Under the pieces are notes generated by a model. That model was not told the DNA's origin. It did not search any database and saw only the letters and a program-made list of their open reading frames with translations. A DNA stretch of 64,000 bases. Source: Xenopus tropicalis (Eukaryota > Chordata > Amphibia > Anura > Pipidae). Where the stretch lies: assembly GCF_000004195.4 (NCBI RefSeq), contig NC_030681.2:136865506-136929505 (forward strand). The letters are read 5' to 3'. Both the position numbers and the translations under genes were made by a program. Positions 45,101 through 55,362 of the stretch are shown piece after piece (position 1 is the stretch's first letter; each line of letters begins with the position of its first letter).

Positions 45101-45983
45101 CCGAAGCCCAGCAGCCATTTTACATTCTGTCTGTGTGTGCTTGATGAGTTAGCATAGGGAGAGAGCTGTGCAGGGGTTTGAGGGACAGTTTAGGTAGCTT
45201 TGCTGACTAGTAATCTACTTTCTACTGCTCTGTATTAGCACATAGGGAGAGAGCTGTGCAGGGATTTGAGGGACAGTTTAGGTAGCTTTGCTGACTAGTA
45301 ATCTACTTTCTACTGCTCTGTATGTAGCTGCTAGGGACAGCTGTCCTGCTGATCTCATCTGCTGTAACCCAATAGTCCTTGTAAGGACTGCTTTTATTTT
45401 CTGATTACTGTTACTCTTCTTTTCATTGTGTACTGCAGCTCCGTCTGTGTGTGTTGGAGACAGGTGTGCTGCTCATAGTAGTGCAGCAGCACCAACCACA
45501 CATTCACATCATTTTTTTTTATTTGTGTTTTTTTACTTTGCTACTGTAATTTATAGAGCCGAGTGCTATTAGTCTAGCTGTGTTGGGGACTGGTGTGCTG
45601 CTCCTAGTAGTTCACCACCAGCACCAACCAGAGATCACTTTTTTTTTATTTTTTTATTTAATTATTTATTTTATTTATTTATCTTACTGTTCTTTAATGT
45701 GCTCAGGGCTGTTTGCTGTTGTGCATAGTAGTGCACCAAACACGTTACACATAGTAGTGACATTGCAATAAAATCACAAAAATTACATTTTTCCACCAGC
45801 AATGCTATATTCCGTATCCACTACTGTATACGTTGCCATTGCAGGCCTTGTTGCCCAGTGTCTTCAACCAAGTGCCACCTATCTGTGTCTGCTTTTTCAC
45901 ACTCCATCTAAAAATAACAATAATAATTCCGTGTCCAGAAACATCACCCAAGTTGTTGTTGCTGTTTTGTAAAAATAAAAAAA

Positions 45984-46151
45984 ATGTCAGGCAGAGGCAA
46001 ATCGCCACGCACAGGCACTAGGGGCCGTGCTGCTATGATATCCTGTGGCCCTAGGAAATCGCCCAGTGTTCCGAAGGCACTTACCCTGAACTCCAAAAAT
46101 GCTGGAGAGGTAGTTTACTGGCTTACACAGCACACCCCGTCCTGGAGGTGA
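45984..46151 (+). CDS. 55-codon leader ORF of hAT element, unknown function
   Basis: It starts MSGRGKSPRTGTRGRAAMIS and ends with WLTQHTPSWR. It is basic at the N-terminus and has no BED zinc finger or hAT catalytic motif. It lies about 880 bases downstream of the TATA box, in line with it, and follows an A-rich context (AAAAAAAATG). It may be the N-terminal exon of the lost transposase; GGAG/GTGACA at its end could be a splice donor, in which case the stop is not used. Too short for a firm call. Confidence 0.35.
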   Translation: MSGRGKSPRTGTRGRAAMISCGPRKSPSVPKALTLNSKNAGEVVYWLTQHTPSWR

Positions 46152-46627
46152 CAAGAAACTAGTAAAAACTATTATTCGCTCACTTGACGGTATCATTAAA
46201 GCTCTTTGCATTTTTTTGCATTGCAGTAAACGTGGCATTTTGTCTTTGTGTGTGAACCGGCTGTAACCTTTACACGACTTGATTGGCATGTAGACGCCGG
46301 ACGTTTTAAAGCAATTTATTACACAAGTTTAGAAATGTAGTGTGATTTGTGCCCTTTACAGCACAAAACGCAACGCTGTGTCAACAATGTATTTTTCAGA
46401 GAAATTTTTGCCCTTGATCCCCCTCCTGCATGCCCCTGCCCAGGTCGTGGCACCCTTTAAACAACTTTAAAATCCGTTTTCTGGCCAGAAATGGCTTTTC
46501 TAGGTTTTAAAGTTCGCCTTCTCATTGAAGTCTATGGGGTTTGCAAAGTTCGCAAAAGTTTGCACTTTTTGGCAGAAGTTCGCGAACGGGTTCGCAAACT
46601 TTTTTTGTGAGGTTCGCTACATCTCTA

Positions 46628-48567
46628 CTGACTACTGTACAGTAGGCTCAAATGTCAGGAGGATGGTTATTGTAATGTTAAGGTGGTCTTTGCTTAAAAA
46701 TTGTGCTTCCAGCAATGATCACATAAGTGTAGGACCCAGATATACATACAGCAGCCAGAATTCTCACTGGTTCCCTTTTAGAATAGTGTCGATTTAAGAA
46801 TACATCCCCCATAGCACTAGACTAAAGCCCCCATTACAGTCAGCTTTAACCTTTGCTAATATGTTGGACTATGCTGGGAGTTTTAGCTCAGCATAATTTG
46901 TTTGGAACTACTGTTATGGAAGTTATTGCCCCTTTTGTGTCTTCAGTTGGCTGGAGTCCTATGGGCCAAATGTAAACCTTCAAAATAAGTTCTCAGACCT
47001 TAACCTGTCCATTGTTTCTACAGACTTCTTTTTTAATATTTAATATTTTACCAAAGATGAACAGATCAACATATTTATACTAGTTCCCAAGCATCAGCAA
47101 TCTTGTAGTGACGTAGATTTGTCACAGATTTTTTTGGGGGGACAGATTCGCTCATCACTAGCAGTAAACTTATGATATAGCAGTGTAGGTATGACTATGA
47201 AGGTTTTTATTCATCAAAGGTCATGGTAAAATGTACAAAGGTACAATTTTTTGATGTGGGCAACATTTATGTGAATTTTGTGAACCCATTTCCCAAAAAA
47301 AACTGCCAATGGCGAAACGCGGAATTTCGCCCATCATTAATATTAACAAACAAATAATACAAGGAACTCTCTCTGCCTCTAACTGTTCTGGGTTTTTGGA
47401 GAGGATTCTAGGACCTTTTTCAAGGTGTATACTAATGATATATACCTGTATGTACTACATTTAATGCATCTCATCAACATTCCCCCTTGAAACAGATATA
47501 ATAAATGTAAAAAGTGCTGAAACCTCTGCAACCCCACTTAAATGCACTCCTTTCAATCTTTCCCTGTAAAGATGGAATCTATACAACTACATCAAATGGG
47601 GGTTAGCTGAGACATCAGCACATTGGCCTGCATTGTAAGTTAAGTACACAGATTTTAAGGAAAATGTGGATGCTTCGGCTTTACAAGATAAATCTGCGGA
47701 ACGTTCCCTAGACAAAATAACTGCCATGAAAAAAACTGAGAAAGAGGGTGATGTGCATCTATAGAAAAGCCAGCGAGAAAAATAAAAAGAAATAGGAGCA
47801 CTGAAAAACAGACAACAATTGCTTATCATTACCTGCAAAAAGCTTGATTGTCTATAATTACCTGGTCTTGGTTTTGTAAATGAAGGTGATATTGTTCTAT
47901 CCCTGTAATTCAGCGAGCAAAATCAATGTACTACTGAAGTTCTAAAATGGCTGGATACAATGAAGCTGCTACCCTTTGGCTCACAAAGCCATTTGTTATT
48001 AGGCTAAAATGATCCCAATTAAAATGGCGTTGTATTGTGCTAAAAATAACACAATGTATCTCCAGATTCCCTGAATTTTCTAAGCACATAAATGTTTTTT
48101 TTTTTTCCCCAACCATTTGCGGTAATTGCAAACAGACAGCATGTAAGTGGATGTGCTAAAGCACTTGCAAGTCATTTGTGCAGTTGGTAAATAGGACACT
48201 CAGCAGTATGCGAACAGAAAAAAACCCATGTTAGAATGAGCACGACAGCTACCAGTTATACAGGCAAATATAAAATACACAGTAGTCAAAAAGAATGTTT
48301 TGGTGTAATAGCCTGGCATTTTGGCTGGATAGACATTCCACTAAAAATCTGTTAATATACTTGTGAATGAGTCTCAAGTAAAGGTTAATTACAGCATTTT
48401 CTATGTTAGATGTGCTTATTGTTAGATATTCTGATATGTTTGGCAGAAGACAGTATTTGTTTATTATTAATTCAGTTTTAGAATTTATACATTACTAAAT
48501 TTACAGAACTCAACTGGGAAATCAATAAAAGGGGTCATTTACAAATGCAAGTTGTGTGCAAAGTATA
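46628..48567. other. non-coding; two hAT scraps and a repeat-free block
   Basis: 47106-47160 is a 55-bp miniature with both TAGTGA and CTCATCACTA ends. 47225-47339 is a B-end remnant. 47540-48110 is repeat-free with motifs such as CATTTGTTATTAGGC and CCCAATTAAAATGGCG, and is a candidate conserved block by inspection only. No gene. Confidence 0.4.
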
Positions 48568-48725
48568 ATTACATTAACATTTATTTATAAAGCGCCAACA
48601 TATTCCGCAGCGCTGTACAATAAGTGGGTTACATACATTGGACATACAGAGTAACATATAAAGCAATCAGTAACCGATACAAGAGGTGAAGAGGGCCCTG
48701 CCCAAAAGAGCTTACAATCTACAAT
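48568..48725 (-). repeat. SINE 3' part
   Basis: Read on the minus strand it runs from TGTAGATTGTAAGCTCTTTT and GGGCAGGGCCCTCTTC to TTGTACAGCGCTGCGGAATA and GGCGCTTTATAAATAAATG. The head is missing. Confidence 0.75.
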
Positions 48726-48853
48726 TTGAGACACAGATAGCTCTGTTTTTTTCTCAACATAATTGTAGCCAAGCTCTAATTTTTTTTTGATGCAATAGCA
48801 CCCAATGCACCAAAACAGATGGAATTGCACTTTGAGTTGCGTAGATTCTAGAG

Positions 48854-49128
48854 CAGGGGTCCCTAACCTTTCTTATTCATCAACCATAGGCAAATGTAAA
48901 AAGACTTGGAGAGCAACACAAGCATCATAAAAGTTCATGGAGGAGCCAAATAAGGGCTAAGATTAGCTATTAGGCAGCCTCTATGCACCCTATCAGCTTA
49001 CAGGGGCTTTATTTGGTAGTAAATCTTGTTTTTATTCAACCAAAACTTGCCACCAAGTCAGGAATTCAAAAATAACTACCTGGTTTGGGGGCACTGGGAG
49101 CAACATCCAATGGGGTTGGGGATCAATG
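48854..49128 (-). mobile_element. hAT MITE, AGGGGTCCCTAACC type
   Basis: An exact 8-bp duplication TTCTAGAG (48846-48853 and 49129-49136) surrounds CAGGGGTCCCTAACC..GGGGATCAATG. It shares its interior with 35534 and 15689. About 275 bp, no ORF. Confidence 0.9.
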
Positions 49129-49136
49129 TTCTAGAG

Positions 49137-49985
49137 CATGCATTCATATTGACTCTTTGGGCGCCATTCTGGTGTGCTTATTGAGATAACCCAATGTGGG
49201 ATACAGGGTGATGATAGCTCCAGGGTTCTCCTGGAGAAACTGTCCACAGCCAGTTAAGCAAATAATCCCACTGATTAAAAATATATCAACATGTGCTCCT
49301 TGCCCTTCTGTATAATTGCACTTAGTGTCAATGCCTTCCTCTTGCCTCCTGTAAGGAATGGTAAGCTTAAATCATCTTTCTGTTCCTGTTATACTTTGTT
49401 AGCTCTGCTACCTGGGGTGTCTCTGCACCATCTGTTTTTCTATTCATGACCTTTATTTTTCTATTTAGTAATTAATATCTCATATTGTATTGACATTTGA
49501 GGACAGGAATACATGCACTAAGTAGCATAAGGACATTTATTAATGAAAGGGGCTCTGATGGGGAGTTCCACTGGAAGTGGGGTCAGGATAGGGAAAAATA
49601 GTAGTGGGGGAAAGATGGACAAGGAGGTCTCTTTTACCTGTTGGAAGCCAAGGAATGTTGTGCACTGGCCTATCAGATTGATGCTGCATTTTTGTGCAAA
49701 TTATTAGACATCTAGAAATATCATATGCAGATGTTTTCTTTGCAGTGCCTGCAGGAGTATGTGCAGTTGAAGCCAGGCTTGTACCATTTTCATTTACTCA
49801 TGCTCAGTGTTTTTCATTCTACAAATGAGTTGAACACCTTATACATCTGCTCAGTACAATGTACAATAGTTGAACAAAACAGCACCCATTGCTGGTTACA
49901 CAGGTAACCCTGTGTTGAAATGTCATCTGAAACATTAGTGAGCTACTTACTAAATACCAAGGACACACTTAATTAGCAATCAGCC
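49137..49985. other. non-coding, no feature recognised
   Basis: Ordinary AT-rich sequence with short unsupported ORFs. Confidence 0.5.
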
Positions 49986-49989
49986 TGCA

Positions 49990-50245
49990 AAGTTCTAGGG
50001 AGCGCTGAAATACATAATGAAAGCGCACAGGGACTGTGGGGCCAGCAAGGGTTCAATTCCCTCCGGGCACATAAGGGGTTAATGCGCTCATCCATTCAGC
50101 AGAAAGGGACAGCCTCCTTGCTCGCCCCCTCCCCCCCCTTTTTGCCTGTCAGCTCCCGCGCAGCGTCTCACCCCTACTTCCTGCAGTTGCACGGAGCGGG
50201 TTTCCCTCCCGCCCTCCCTGTTGAAACACATTTAGCTCGTGACCT
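49990..50245. promoter_or_regulatory. GC-rich, CpG-containing patch
   Basis: An abrupt rise in G+C not bounded by MITE termini. It contains several CpG dinucleotides (AGCGCTGA, CCCGCGCAGCGTC, CACGGAGCGGG), a C-run near 50128-50137 and GGGTTCAATTCCC. It could be a small CpG island, promoter or enhancer of an unannotated transcript. No exon is visible beside it. Confidence 0.3.
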
Positions 50246-50801
50246 GTAGGTCCATAATTTCTCTCAACTTACAAGTTATATGTCTCAACTTACAAGTTAT
50301 ATGTGTTCAGGCTCTGTTTATTCTGTAAAAAAAAAAATATGGCGGGATAGTCCTTGGCCGTTTAATCTATGGTGTTGTTTGATGGTGTCCACATGCCCTC
50401 TGCGTTCGCAGTGGCCGGCATTCGTTATAAATCATCTAAAAGGTTCTTTAAGATGTTTGGTAATAAAAAAAAAGTTTGAAATACATGTCACGGACTATTC
50501 TGATGCTTGGTTTCTTTAATAAAGCTGTGGCCGAACTCCACCCACAAAATGGTGTCAGCGTGTCTTCTTGTGTCCGATGGGCATACCGGGGGTAAGGATG
50601 GAAGAGAGGGAATAAGTCTCCGCAGTCTGCCCCAGCCTTGCATGTCCTGCCTCATTATGGAATTATCCCATTGTCCCTATCAACACTCATCCAGAGCACC
50701 ATGAATGTTTATTAATTAAATTGTTGCATAACTTTGCAAACAGTCTTTAGGGTCTATTAACAAGCACATTCACAAGTTGGATTGTGTATTGACACCATTC
50801 A
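50246..50801. other. non-coding, no feature recognised
   Basis: TATGTCTCAACTTACAAGT is partly duplicated at 50260-50303 (CTCAACTTACAAGTTATATG twice, 22 bases apart). Otherwise nothing. Confidence 0.5.
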
Positions 50802-50805
50802 TTAA

Positions 50806-51080
50806 AGGACAAGTAAGCCTTTTATTTTAAAATCTGCTCATCTAAACAGCCCCTAGAATAACATACCTTTCTCTGTGCATGCAGATTTATTTTGTTTCTC
50901 TATTACAAGCAGCTGAACTGCAGCTCTTTTATTGACTTCCTTGTCTAGTGAGATGATCTGCCCCATTTTGTTTTTTGTGCACTCCTTCGCTCTCCAACTA
51001 AGACTCTAAAGAGGTGCCTACTGGGCATGCTCAATGCCTCTGCTCCAATTAATTATTAAAGATTAAAACACATCACAAGG
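50806..51080. mobile_element. Kolobok/T2-like element, left end only
   Basis: TTAA (50802-50805) then AGGACAAGTAAGCCTTTTAT resembles a common Xenopus TTAA element start. The interior CTACTGGGCATGCTCA fits that family by recognition. The right end was not found. Confidence 0.5.
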
Positions 51081-51429
51081 TATAGTGGAAAGATTTCTTG
51101 CCTAAGGCAAGAACTAAAATGTGTCCCACACAGCACAGAAACCCTTAATATACAGTACTGTATCACTGTAATCTGTTCCTTCAAAAAATATAAATAAATA
51201 TCATTTGTAAATGCTGAAATCCACTGCAAAACAGTTCTACTCTTTCTGCATTATTTGAAATCCTGGCAGGGAAGGAGGGACTAAAACATTGATGTTACAA
51301 ATAGTGATGAAGATGTAGGTTGAAGGCAGGTTGAGGACAGGCGACTACTGTTACATTTTATTGAGTCTCAAAGTAGTCAGTCAGATTAGCAGGGGAACAG
51401 GGGCTTAGGAAACCACATTATTACATTAA

Positions 51430-51516
51430 AAAATAATGAAAAGGCTGCATATTTTTTTAACTGATGTATATTGCAAAGTTGCTTGAAATTATGTTTATCT
51501 TTCGAAAAGTTCCCCT
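51430..51516. repeat. right end of a TTAA element
   Basis: AAAAGTTCCCCT directly before TTAA (51517-51520), with TATATTGCAAAGTTGCTTG inside, matches a Kolobok/T2 terminus. The left part is missing. Confidence 0.5.
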
Positions 51517-51576
51517 TTAATAAAGGGTCATGTTTTAGCCCAAAACATTGCTGATGGGTCAGTGTGCCCCAGTTGC

Positions 51577-52020
51577 TAGAGATGTAGCGAACTGTTCGCC
51601 GGCGAACTAATTCACGCGAACATTCGCGGACTTTTGGCGATGTTCGCAATTTTGGGTTCGCCACGGGTTTTTTTTGGCGTTATTTTTTGGCGTTTTTTTT
51701 TTTTCTTTCGTTATTTTTTGGCGTTTTTTTTTTTTTTCTTCCGTTATTTTTTGGCGTTTTTTTTTTGTCGTTTTTTTTACAAAGTATTTTTCAGAGAAAT
51801 TTTTGCTTGATCCCCCTCCTGCATTCCACTGTCCAGGTCGTGGCACCCTTTAAACAACTTTAAAATCAGTTTTCTGGCCAGAAATGGCTTTTCTAGGTTT
51901 TAAGGTTCGCCTTCCCATTGAAGTCTATGGGGTTCGCAAAGTTCGCGAATATTCGCGCGTTTTGCCGAAAGTCCGCGAACGGGTCCGTGAACATTTTTGG
52001 CGATGTTCGCTACATCCCTA
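51577..52020 (+). mobile_element. hAT MITE, TAGGGATGTAGCG family, copy 4
   Basis: The exact 8-bp duplication CCAGTTGC (51569-51576 and 52021-52028) surrounds TAGAGATGTAGCGAACTGTT..GTTCGCTACATCCCTA. The interior is a T-rich array of TTTTTTGGCG units, the reverse complement of that in the copy at 18763, followed by the conserved subterminal block. Confidence 0.9.
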
Positions 52021-52058
52021 CCAGTTGCTACATTAAAGTCATTTAAAAAAGCAGACAC

Positions 52059-52729
52059 ATAGGGGTTGATTAACTAAAGGTTGATAAAATGAGCGCTATT
52101 TATAGCATGCGTTAAAAATGTTATCGCTTCTTATTTTTTGCGACTTTACGCTCGATTTACTAAAAGGACAGGCGTCATAATTAAGACGTGATGTTCTTTG
52201 TGTTATTTAACTGCCGATGAGCGTTTTTTTTGTGTTAATCCCCGCCGCGTGCGTTATTTCCCGCTGCATGCGATATATTTTGCCACTTTCTATATTAGCA
52301 CAGGATATTACGCACGTAACCATTACTTTCGGGAAACTACTGTTCTGAAAATGCCCATTTCCCTGCAAACTGGCGGCTGCATCACTCTAGGGCCAACACA
52401 GACTTGAATAAATCCCACTGCAAAGTCCTTATTGTGTTGCCAAAAGCTCACGAACCACAATTTTCTTTACGTACCGCCTGCCCCAAGTAGGTGTTAATAT
52501 TGGCACAGACTAATGTGATATTTAGCGCGTTTAACGCTTCATATGGGTTTGTGAATCATGCGTTAGTATTATATCTATGCGAGAATTAACGCAACGCTTT
52601 TTTTGCGCATGCGATATGCATTTTAACACATGCGAAATGACTTTGATGAATCGGGACTTAATTATCGCATGCTTTTTAATGCAAAAAAGCAAGTGATAAG
52701 CGTTATCAACCTTTAGTGAATAGATCCAT
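52059..52729. mobile_element. MITE with GGGGTTGATTAACTAAAG termini
   Basis: Left AGGGGTTGATTAACTAAAGG then TTGATAA, right TTATCAACCTTTAGTGAATA then GATCCAT are imperfect inverted repeats about 30 bp long. The interior is full of GCGTTA, GCATGCGATA and CGCATGC motifs that can pair with one another. No ORF or clear target duplication. Confidence 0.75.
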
Positions 52730-53597
52730 GTTGTGATGAGGTAGCTGTTTGAGTGACATCTGGAAGATGAATAGGAGAGGGTCCAGAGAGAACAACGAGT
52801 AATCAAAATAAATAATTAAATGAAAAACCTACCATCACATTGAATTTGCTGCCTGCTTGACAACTGGTACCGATAAAAAATAGACATTTTCCAATTCCAC
52901 GGTTAGAGAGGCTCAGAAAAGAAAAGAAACTTTATATTTTTTTCTATATCTAAAAAAAAAACAGTTATTGTATTTCTTTCTGCAAAATTCAGCATATGTA
53001 AGTCTTCTTAAATATCCAAGTAGGCAATATACGGAAGGAAGCTTATTACGACATTGAAAGTGATTTAAAATACAGAGTGTGTGTGTGCAGAACATGTAAT
53101 GATCCCGGAGAGGACAGGGAACTCAAGCTGGGCGATCATGTTGGCTGAGGGAAAAGCATGTCTGCATCAAAGATGTCAAAACAGAGGGTGTAAAACTTTG
53201 GAAGATTCTAAAGTGCAAAGAAAGGTTATATGTAGGAAAATTAAGAAGTGAAGAAACTCTAATTTATCCTACTAGAAGACCTTCCAGTGAAGATAAACCA
53301 TCTGTTTCAGCGAAGTAAAATCCAAATGAAAATACTAACCTTATGGTGAAATGATAATTAAACAACAGTACATCTTTTACTCTGTTAGCAACCGCAATGT
53401 GCAAAGTGTTGCAGTACAGAGAAATACATCTGATACACCCTCATTATACTGATTCCGCATGAAACTGCTGATAAGAATATATCTTGTTTCATATGAAACC
53501 CCATCCAAAAAAAAGGAAAATTCAATTCTTAATGCTATTACTAGAAGCCAAAGCTTTACTCTTTCAAAAGTCTCCTTGTGTTTCTACCCACACACTA
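52730..53597. other. non-coding, largely repeat-free
   Basis: 53030-53590 has no recognised repeats and might contain conserved sequence. Short ORFs only. Confidence 0.4.
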
Positions 53598-53920
53598 AGG
53601 GACACATTTACCAAGCAATTTGGAGATAAAGTCGGATTTTTTTCTTACTTCTAGATAATTTCGAGATTTATGAATGGGTTTTTGCCAGAACACAATTTTT
53701 TCGTTATTGTTCCCTGTTTTCCTTGTTTACAAAAATAACTTCCATAATTTGTGATTTATTAATGTTTAGTTAACTTTTTTTGTCAAAAAAAATTCAACAT
53801 GTTTGATCTGTCGAGTACCATTGAGTCCTATGGAGGCTTAGAATAGTAGAGGAATAGAATAGTCAGTGAATGTCTGACCTTGACACATATTCAAGGACAA
53901 GTTAACCCCCTCACTGATTC
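53598..53920. repeat. left end of a MITE-like element beside the 45-bp array
   Basis: TAAGGGACACATTTACCAAG resembles the terminus of the element at 33321 (TAGGGGCACATTTACTAA). CCATTGAGTCCTATGGAGGC lies near 53817. I could not find the matching right end after the array. Confidence 0.45.
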
Positions 53921-55362
53921 AGTTTCACCCAGCTTCAAGGGAAACTTAATCCCCTCATTGTTTCCAGTTTCACCCAGCTTCAAGGGAAACTTAATCCCAT
54001 CATTGTTTCCAGTTTCACCCAGCTTCAAGGGAAACTTAATCCCCTCATTGTTTCCAGTTTCACCCAGCTTCAAGGGAAACTTAATCCCCTCATTGTTTCC
54101 AGTTTCACCCAGCTTCAAGGGAAACTTAATCCCATCATTGTTTCCAGTTTCACCCAGCTTCAAGGGAAACTTAATCCCATCATTGTTTCCAGTTTCACCC
54201 AGCTTCAAGGGAAACTTAATCCCCTCGTTGTTTCCAGTTTCACCCAGCTTCAAGGGAAACTTAATCCCATCATTGTTTCCAGTTTCACCCAGCTTCAAGG
54301 GAAACTTAATCCCATCATTGTTTCCAGTTTCACCCAGCTTCAAGGGAAACTTAATCCCATCATTGTTTCCAGTTTCACCCAGCTTCAAGGGAAACTTAAT
54401 CCCATCATTGTTTCCAGTTTCACCCAGCTTCAAGGGAAACTTAATCCCATCATTGTTTCCAGTTTCACCCAGCTTCAAGGGAAACTTAATCCCCTCGTTG
54501 TTTCCAGTTTCACCCAGCTTCAAGGGAAACTTAATCCCATCATTGTTTCCAGTTTCACCCAGCTTCAAGGGAAACTTAATCCCCTCGTTGTTTCCAGTTT
54601 CACCCAGCTTCAAGGGAAACTTAATCCCCTCATTGTTTCCAGTTTCACCCAGCTTCAAGGGAAACTTAATCCCATCATTGTTTCCAGTTTCACCCAGCTT
54701 CAAGGGAAACTTAATCCCCTCGTTGTTTCCAGTTTCCCCCAGCTTCAAGGGAAACTTAATCCCATCATTGTTTCCAGTTTCACCCAGCTTCAAGGGAAAC
54801 TTAATCCCCTCGTTGTTTCCAGTTTCACCCAGCTTCAAGGGAAACTTAATCCCCTTGTTGTTTCCAGTTTCACCCAGCTTCAAGGGAAACTTAATCCCCT
54901 CGTTGTTTCCAGTTTCCCCCAGCTTCAAGGGAAACTTAATCCCCTCGTTGTTTCCAGTTTCACCCAGCTTCAAGGGAAACTTAATCCCCTCGTTGTTTCC
55001 AGTTTCACCCAGCTTCAAGGGAAACTTAATCCCCTCATTGTTTCCAGTTTCCCCCAGCTTCAAGGGAAACTTAATCCCATCATTGTTTCCAGTTTCACCC
55101 AGCTTCAAGGGAAACTTAATCCCCTCGTTGTTTCCAGTTTCACCCAGCTTCAAGGGAAACTTAATCCCCTCGTTGTTTCCAGTTTCCCCCAGCTTCAAGG
55201 GAAACTTAATCCCATCATTGTTTCCAGTTTCACCCAGCTTCAAGGGAAACTTAATCCCCTCGTTGTTTCCAGTTTCACCCAGCTTCAAGAGGAACTTTAT
55301 GCCCTCATTGTTTTCAGTTTCACACAGTTTGAAGTGAAACTTAAACACTTTATTGTTTTCCA
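53921..55362. repeat. 45-bp minisatellite, about 32 units
   Basis: The unit reads AGTTTCACCCAGCTTCAAGG, GAAACTTAATCCCCTCATTG, TTTCC. Variants are CCCAT/CCCCT, CATTG/CGTTG and CACCC/CCCCC; the CCCCC variant recurs at 54731, 54911, 55046 and 55181 (spacings 180, 135, 135), suggesting multi-unit expansion. Because 45 is divisible by 3, both strands stay open (485 and 525 codons); this does not indicate a protein. Flanking units are the most diverged. Confidence 0.95.

Larger units (their letters stand above)
44901..46627 (+). mobile_element. longest copy of the TAGGGATGTAGCG hAT family
   Basis: The right end GAGGTTCGCTACATCTCTA (46627) is intact. The left end starts at GCCGGCCAACTAATTCGCG, lacking roughly the first 20 bases of the terminus, so no target duplication can be read. 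It spans 1.73 kb and, unlike the 0.4-0.7 kb relatives, keeps a TATA box, two direct copies of an about 85-bp leader block (45150-45322) and a start-codon ORF. It is probably an internally deleted derivative of the autonomous element that mobilised the other copies. Confidence 0.75.

Noticed and set aside
50039..50071. Possible tRNA gene around GGGTTCAATTCCC
   Set aside because: A T-arm/B-box-like segment is present but no acceptor stem, anticodon arm or A-box can be placed at proper distance.
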